A stretch of 33,665 nt of DNA from the IMG/VR virus record IMGVR_UViG_3300031660_000022, positions 1 through 33,665 of that record; one strand, 5' to 3'. Shown piece after piece: positions 29,395-33,665 of the stretch. The position numbers and the translations under genes are program-made. The stretch comes from a virus. Each line of letters opens with the position of its first letter. The stretch's first letter is position 1. Under the pieces are notes generated by a model. It searched no databases and was not told the DNA's origin. It saw nothing but the letters and a program-made list of their open reading frames with translations.

Positions 29395-31833
29395 CTATTT
29401 ACTGTAAGGCATAATTGGTATAAAGGTACTCTTCTTAGGGTCATTAATCACAGACTCTTCAGTTACGCCTTCCCACCACTTAGATACCGACCAATCTGAA
29501 TCAAAACCTGCACCTTCATAGATGTTAGGGATTGGTACACTGTCTCTTGCGGTCTTGGCATCAGCAGCAACCTTCTTCCTAGCAGCGAAGTCCTTCTCGT
29601 GAGCCATTTTATCTTGGCCTTCTACAGCATCTCTGTCGCTTAGATTAGCCAGGTGCTGTTTAAACTGTAAGTTCATCTCATCGATATCATCGTTATCAAG
29701 ATATACTGTAACAGTTTGCTTATCGTCACCTATTAGCCATATGCCGTCAGTCCACTCTTGAGTAGTCATCACAACCTTCCAGTTGTTAGTACCTGAACGG
29801 CTAATCTTCATAGGTTGGAAGTCATCTGTAAAGCCTTCGCCTGCATCTAGTACTTGATACTCACCGCCTACACCTTTACCATACTTCTTCGTGGTAGCTG
29901 TCATACCTAGTTTATCTCTAATCCTTTTACTGAGGTCAGGATGAACATTAGCCATAGCATACATAAGAGCAGCTTGTGCGTAACCTTTATCTGCAGCGTC
30001 TTCACTGATTAAGCCTTTCCAAGCACCTGATTTAGGGATTTGAATATGACCACCCCAAATATCAGATACCCAGCCAAGTATTGGGTTATCAGCTAAGTTA
30101 CCAGAGAGTTTATGCTCACCTGCTTCCATACTTGTTTTAGGAGATACAGCCTTGTAGCTCATACCTTCTGCATACGTATCAAAGAATGTCGCCTTATCGC
30201 TACCTACGTTATAGTAATCCATAGACATACCAAACTTAACAATCGATTCTACTTCCCCAGGACCAGCCCAAGGTGCAGCCTCTCTCATCATTTTAGTATA
30301 GTTAACTTTAGCCGTATTATAGTTGTCCTCACCCATACTCGCTTTAAATTCTTCTTGTGTAGGAACAGGACGATTACCTCTAGCCGCCTCAATAAGGTCG
30401 TCTGGATTAACACCCGCTCTGTGGGCGTTCAATGTTAGTTCAAACTCTGGGCCAACTGCTTTCAGTAGTAATGTTCTTGTCTCAGAACCAATCTCAGTAG
30501 ACCATAAGGTATTAGAAGTATCCTGTAGGAACTGCTGGGCAGCCAACGGGTCTTTCTGGTCTATTGCATTTACCCAAGAAGATTTGAATTGGTTAGCAAT
30601 AGCTCCAATTGTTCTAGCCTGGTGCTGTGGGTTCTTAAGTAGGGTTTGCTGTAGTAGCATACCTGCATTTCTCTTGTCCTCAGGATTAGTAGAAGAAGAA
30701 GCTTGTTGTAACCACTCAGCAGACTTAGTAGCCATATGTTGAATGCCCGCTGCTTTAAGTTTAGAATCTTCAGCCTCACTACCAGTAGGCATTTGCGTTA
30801 ATAGAGAATCAAGGTCAGAGATACCTCTATCTAAACTGTCGTTGATAATCATACTATACTTAACACCTTTAATCTTAGATATAGATGTCTTAATACCTCT
30901 AAGTAAAGCAGTAGATTCAGTTGTGTTTAAACGTGCTATAACACCAACGCCATCTGTTCCTTCTTGTGTGATTGCTTCCTTTACTTTTAAATCGAACGCA
31001 GTAAGAGGATTAGATACATCCATCTTTGTTAACCTACTTTCTATAAGCTCTGCTTCTGTTACTATTGATTCTTGACCTTCGTGGGTCTTTGACTGTAACC
31101 ATTCCTTCTTAGTCATCCCTGAGTATCTAATATCAGCCGCAAGATTACGTGCTTCCTCTTGATACACTAATGAATAAGCAGCAAAGTCTTCCTTAAAGCT
31201 ATCTGCTTTAGTTGTGATACTAGCTGATACAGCTTTAGTCCAACCAGCGGACTGCTCGCTAGGAGTGTGTGTTGTCTTAGTGTTTATTTTGTAGTCATCA
31301 AAGGTTATAGTATCATCTTGTATGATAGCTGTTTCCATCTTCTGTGCTGTGTTCTTACGTAGCTCACCTTTGTTTGTAGCTATAGCCTGAGATGTCAATC
31401 CATTATATTTAGTTTGAATCAGGGACATAAAGGTATCTTTATAAGCTCTTGACAGAGAGTCATCAGCTTCGCCGTCGTTAGCCTCTCTTAATGAGGATAC
31501 AAGGTTTGTCATCTCCCCCATAAGGAAGTCTGGCATATCAGCAGAAGATACTTCCTGCTCCTTAGCCCTAAGAAGAGTATCCTCAGTGTAGTTATTAGCA
31601 GAGGCAAGTGCCTGTGTCTTCTGGTCTCTCATCTGCTGTTGATAATCATCTGTAGCGTGGTACGCTTGTATTCCTGCTTTAGTAGCATTTGAAAACTTGT
31701 TAGCCCAGTCAACATTCCTGCCACCTGTATTAACAAAACCTGCATCAATGAAACGTGATTGAGCCTGTTCTACCTCGCCTAAGTTAGCCTCTACAGCCGC
31801 AGCTGTTCTGATTTGCTTTCTCTGTTCTTTCAT
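29395..31833 (-). CDS. Internal virion protein (T7 gp15-like)
   Basis: An 812-aa protein (T7 gp15 is 747), predicted almost fully helical and soluble. Its N-terminus (RTAAAVEANLGEVEQAQSRF) and the segments around GNRPVPTQEEFKASMG fit the large periplasmic tube protein of the T7 core. It sits between the gp14-like gene and the gp16-like gene as in T7. Sequence conservation in this family is low, so size, helical make-up and order are the main evidence. The reading frame appears intact. AGGA precedes the start. Confidence 0.8.
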   Translation of the reverse strand: MKEQRKQIRTAAAVEANLGEVEQAQSRFIDAGFVNTGGRNVDWANKFSNATKAGIQAYHATDDYQQQMRDQKTQALASANNYTEDTLLRAKEQEVSSADMPDFLMGEMTNLVSSLREANDGEADDSLSRAYKDTFMSLIQTKYNGLTSQAIATNKGELRKNTAQKMETAIIQDDTITFDDYKINTKTTHTPSEQSAGWTKAVSASITTKADSFKEDFAAYSLVYQEEARNLAADIRYSGMTKKEWLQSKTHEGQESIVTEAELIESRLTKMDVSNPLTAFDLKVKEAITQEGTDGVGVIARLNTTESTALLRGIKTSISKIKGVKYSMIINDSLDRGISDLDSLLTQMPTGSEAEDSKLKAAGIQHMATKSAEWLQQASSSTNPEDKRNAGMLLQQTLLKNPQHQARTIGAIANQFKSSWVNAIDQKDPLAAQQFLQDTSNTLWSTEIGSETRTLLLKAVGPEFELTLNAHRAGVNPDDLIEAARGNRPVPTQEEFKASMGEDNYNTAKVNYTKMMREAAPWAGPGEVESIVKFGMSMDYYNVGSDKATFFDTYAEGMSYKAVSPKTSMEAGEHKLSGNLADNPILGWVSDIWGGHIQIPKSGAWKGLISEDAADKGYAQAALMYAMANVHPDLSKRIRDKLGMTATTKKYGKGVGGEYQVLDAGEGFTDDFQPMKISRSGTNNWKVVMTTQEWTDGIWLIGDDKQTVTVYLDNDDIDEMNLQFKQHLANLSDRDAVEGQDKMAHEKDFAARKKVAADAKTARDSVPIPNIYEGAGFDSDWSVSKWWEGVTEESVINDPKKSTFIPIMPYSK

Positions 31834-31841
31834 AAATTATC

Positions 31842-32333
31842 CTATAATGATTTGCCAGCGGCGTAGCCACTTGCACCCGCAGTGAATGCGTCTAATGAAG
31901 CTTCTAATGCACCCTTCTTCTTAGCCTGTGCTTGATTAATACCACTACGGGCTTGGTTGAACTTAGCCTCAGCTTGTTTACCAAAATCTCTTAATGTTGC
32001 CTCACCCTTATCTACAACTGTACCTTCTGTGAAAGCCTTCTGTTGTATTATATTAGTATAGGCATACAAAGCACTAGCACCAGCAGTATGAGACGTAGCC
32101 GTCTGCGATATACGCTGAGCCTGTTGCTTCATACTACTACGTTCTAATTTAGTTAAGGCTATTCCTACAACCTCTTTAGATTCCTTACCCTGGTTGCCCA
32201 GATTTATATACGATGCCTTAGTGTCGGCATTAATTTGTAACTGTTGCGCTAAGGCATTCTTATTACCTGCTCTTGTTCCTGCTATACTACTAGCAGCACC
32301 TACTGCCGCCATTCCTACTGCAACCCAAGCCAT
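31842..32333 (-). CDS. Internal virion protein (T7 gp14-like)
   Basis: A 163-aa protein (T7 gp14 is 196). It opens with a small-residue hydrophobic segment MAWVAVGMAAVGAASSIAG, then Gln/Ala/Lys-rich helices, and ends in a Gly/Ala-rich stretch AFTAGASGYAAG. This is the typical pattern of gp14, which enters the outer membrane during DNA ejection. It is followed by the gp15- and gp16-like genes, as expected. AGGAG lies before the start. Confidence 0.82.
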   Translation of the reverse strand: MAWVAVGMAAVGAASSIAGTRAGNKNALAQQLQINADTKASYINLGNQGKESKEVVGIALTKLERSSMKQQAQRISQTATSHTAGASALYAYTNIIQQKAFTEGTVVDKGEATLRDFGKQAEAKFNQARSGINQAQAKKKGALEASLDAFTAGASGYAAGKSL

Positions 32334-32334
32334 A

Positions 32335-32826
32335 TTATTCTCCTGTATCGCCTATAGCGATTGTATTATCAATTAATCCTAATTCTTCAAAGGTCTCTGC
32401 TATGACATCCTTCTCAATTAGAGGTAGTTTACTCTCTGAGTTGTGTTCTGTTATGTGTACATTAGTCCAAGACACGTCCTCTTCAATATAAGCTGCCTTC
32501 TGTACACCAGGTTCACTTACCCAAATATGAGGAGCTTCAATAGTAACCTTCTCACCATCAATGATAGTAGTAAACTTACCTTGTGATATTATATTTAAAG
32601 TTCTACCTTTATGTATCTTACCCACAGCTACTGTTCCTTTGGGAAGTTTCATCTCCCTAGCATAAAGGAATAGTCCTGATTTAGTATCGGGTACGAAGTA
32701 ATGGTTATGTTCTGCCTTAACCTCGTCATACTCACCACTAGCTATAGACTCTTTCATAGAAGCTGCGAGTGCTTTTATTTTAGCTCTCTCTTCAATCAAT
32801 GTAACATCATTCCTATTAGCCAACAT
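32335..32826 (-). CDS. Cupin-like phage protein
   Basis: A 163-aa protein whose second half has a small beta-barrel pattern: LPKGTVAVGKIHKGRTLNII, then GKFTTIIDGEKVTIEAPHIW, then VSEPGVQKAAYI and WTNVHIT. This is the arrangement of a short cupin-like family common in podoviruses, with no agreed function. The usual metal-binding cluster is only partly present (an H in KIHKG, H in APHIW, H near VHIT). It starts inside the previous gene (11-nt overlap) and lies just ahead of the gp14-like gene. Confidence 0.6.
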   Translation of the reverse strand: MLANRNDVTLIEERAKIKALAASMKESIASGEYDEVKAEHNHYFVPDTKSGLFLYAREMKLPKGTVAVGKIHKGRTLNIISQGKFTTIIDGEKVTIEAPHIWVSEPGVQKAAYIEEDVSWTNVHITEHNSESKLPLIEKDVIAETFEELGLIDNTIAIGDTGE

Positions 32827-33070
32827 ATGTATATAACCCCTCGTGTCCTTCTACAGGCTCACAATGATTTCTAAAATATTCAAATTTCTTTAACATAAAA
32901 TAGGTAGTAGAACCAAACGCTATCTTATGCTTCTTCCAAAGGTTAAACAGTGTTCTTCTATTACCTTCTGCGTGGACTAGGTATTTACCTTCCAGTCCAA
33001 TTAGAGGATATGCCTCAGTTACAACAAAGTAACTAGTGTCCTCTATAATTAATTCAGTCTCCAGTCTCAT
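32816..33070 (-). CDS. Small virion-block protein, perhaps gp13-like
   Basis: An 84-aa protein with a KYLVHAEGNRRTLFNLWKKH segment, an FGSTTYFMLKKFEYF helix, and an EGHEGLYTYV end. T7 gp13, in the same relative place (before gp14), ends with a similar run of aromatic and acceptor-like residues and has a GNAT-type fold. This protein is shorter (84 against 138 aa) and the similarity is slight. GGAGGG precedes the ATG. Confidence 0.5.
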   Translation of the reverse strand: MRLETELIIEDTSYFVVTEAYPLIGLEGKYLVHAEGNRRTLFNLWKKHKIAFGSTTYFMLKKFEYFRNHCEPVEGHEGLYTYVG

Positions 33071-33088
33071 ACACCCTCCAAGGCTCTT

Positions 33089-33433
33089 CTATAGTGATAA
33101 AGGATTACCTGTTGAATTAACTTTCGTATCAACTCTATCTTGGTCCTTTCTTAATGCTTTTAATTTCTCAGACAAGCTAATGATAGCACCTGAGTTTACT
33201 CTTGTGATTGCTTCTAAAGCAGTATCATCAAATGTGTATGTATAAGCAGGTGTCTTCTCGTGAGAGGTAACCTTCAAATCTTCTATATCAGATAACATAC
33301 CTTCGTACTTCTGTAACCCTAGCATCCCTGAGAATACTAAACCACCAATAGCAATAGCTATAGTAACAATCCAGCTTGCACTCATCTTCTTGCCTTCTAA
33401 GGCTTCCTTAATAAAACTGATTATTGCTTCCAT
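33089..33433 (-). CDS. Single-span membrane protein with coiled-coil tail (holin/spanin candidate)
   Basis: The ATG at 33433 is chosen because GGAG lies 6 nt upstream; ATGs five and four codons earlier have no site. The 114-aa product has an amphipathic start (EAIISFIKEALEGKK), a transmembrane helix at about 20-40 (SWIVTIAIAIGGLVFSGMLGL), and a soluble tail with a heptad-like helix (LSEKLKALRKDQDRVDTK). A holin or an inner-membrane spanin would look like this, but no signature decides. It overlaps the gene before it by 26 nt. Confidence 0.55.
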   Translation of the reverse strand: MEAIISFIKEALEGKKMSASWIVTIAIAIGGLVFSGMLGLQKYEGMLSDIEDLKVTSHEKTPAYTYTFDDTALEAITRVNSGAIISLSEKLKALRKDQDRVDTKVNSTGNPLSL

Positions 33434-33665
33434 ACCATTCTCCATCATTCATTTTAACATTATTATATCCATTAAGAATACCGCTGTCTGACATACCTAT
33501 CTCTTCATAGAACGCTTGGTTCTGATACCAGTCCTCGTTATCTTCCAACTCTACTGAGTCACTTAGGGTAATCCCTGTGTAACTACTTATATCAACCGTA
33601 TCCACCAATGCTATTTGATTCATAACATTAATTGATTTGATTAAAGCAAGTGTTTGTATCACTTG
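33408..33665 (-). CDS. C-terminal fragment of a late gene (5' end outside window)
   Basis: The frame is open from the right edge to a stop at 33408, with no convincing start inside: a GTG at 33662 has no visible ribosome site because the window ends. The 85 visible residues are acidic and rich in Asn, Tyr and Ser, ending NGYNNVKMNDGEWYGSNNQFY. This could be the end of a tail or fibre protein, or a small late protein. No family is recognised. Confidence 0.5.
   Translation of the reverse strand, partial: QVIQTLALIKSINVMNQIALVDTVDISSYTGITLSDSVELEDNEDWYQNQAFYEEIGMSDSGILNGYNNVKMNDGEWYGSNNQFY

Overview
This window is most of a T7-like podovirus genome (Autographiviridae type), AT-rich, with every convincing gene on the minus strand. 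The diagnostic set is a single-subunit T7-type RNA polymerase, a gp4-type primase-helicase, a PolA-type DNA polymerase, a gp2.5-type SSB, a T7-type portal/scaffold/capsid/tail-tube block, gp14/gp15/gp16-like internal virion proteins, and TerS/TerL. A class I ribonucleotide reductase plus thioredoxin resembles marine T7-like phages, but the host cannot be identified from the sequence. The circular map is cut inside the tail module: the left edge truncates a gp12-like nozzle gene and the right edge truncates another late gene. The rest of the tail, and perhaps the endolysin, lie outside the window.

In transcription order (right to left): (1) 33665-23994, late genes: partial gene, membrane protein, small protein, cupin-like protein, gp14-, gp15- and gp16-like internal virion proteins, TerS, TerL. 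(2) 23993-22775, about 1.2 kb without genes. It holds a phage-type promoter just after terL, several hairpins, three 'AACCAACTGT' repeats, a cluster of DnaA boxes, and host sigma70-type promoters. This is where the genome ends or terminal repeat and an origin are expected. (3) 22774-18200, early genes: a first gene of unknown function, a likely cysteine peptidase, a Gp88-like protein, a run of very acidic small proteins, and a protein with two HTH-like repeats just before the RNA polymerase. Six copies of a 13-bp palindrome (TTACAGSCTGTAA) lie ahead of the gene blocks here. (4) 18200-15663, RNA polymerase. (5) 15623-4588, a second phage-type promoter, a small lipoprotein, then SSB, primase-helicase, DNA polymerase, RusA-like resolvase, DUF3310 protein, thioredoxin, PD-(D/E)XK nuclease, 5'-3' exonuclease, nrdA, nrdB, small membrane proteins and a zinc ribbon protein. 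(6) 4588-1, a third phage-type promoter followed by a small gp7.3-like protein, portal, scaffold, capsid, adaptor and nozzle.

The inferred programme is T7-like. Host RNA polymerase starts at sigma70-like promoters near 22.85 and 23.1 kb and makes the early mRNA, including the phage polymerase. That polymerase then uses three matching promoters placed ahead of the replication genes, ahead of the structural genes, and just downstream of terL (the phiOR position). The most unusual parts are the plasmid-like DnaA-box and repeat cluster and the early-region palindrome set, possibly served by the HTH-repeat protein.
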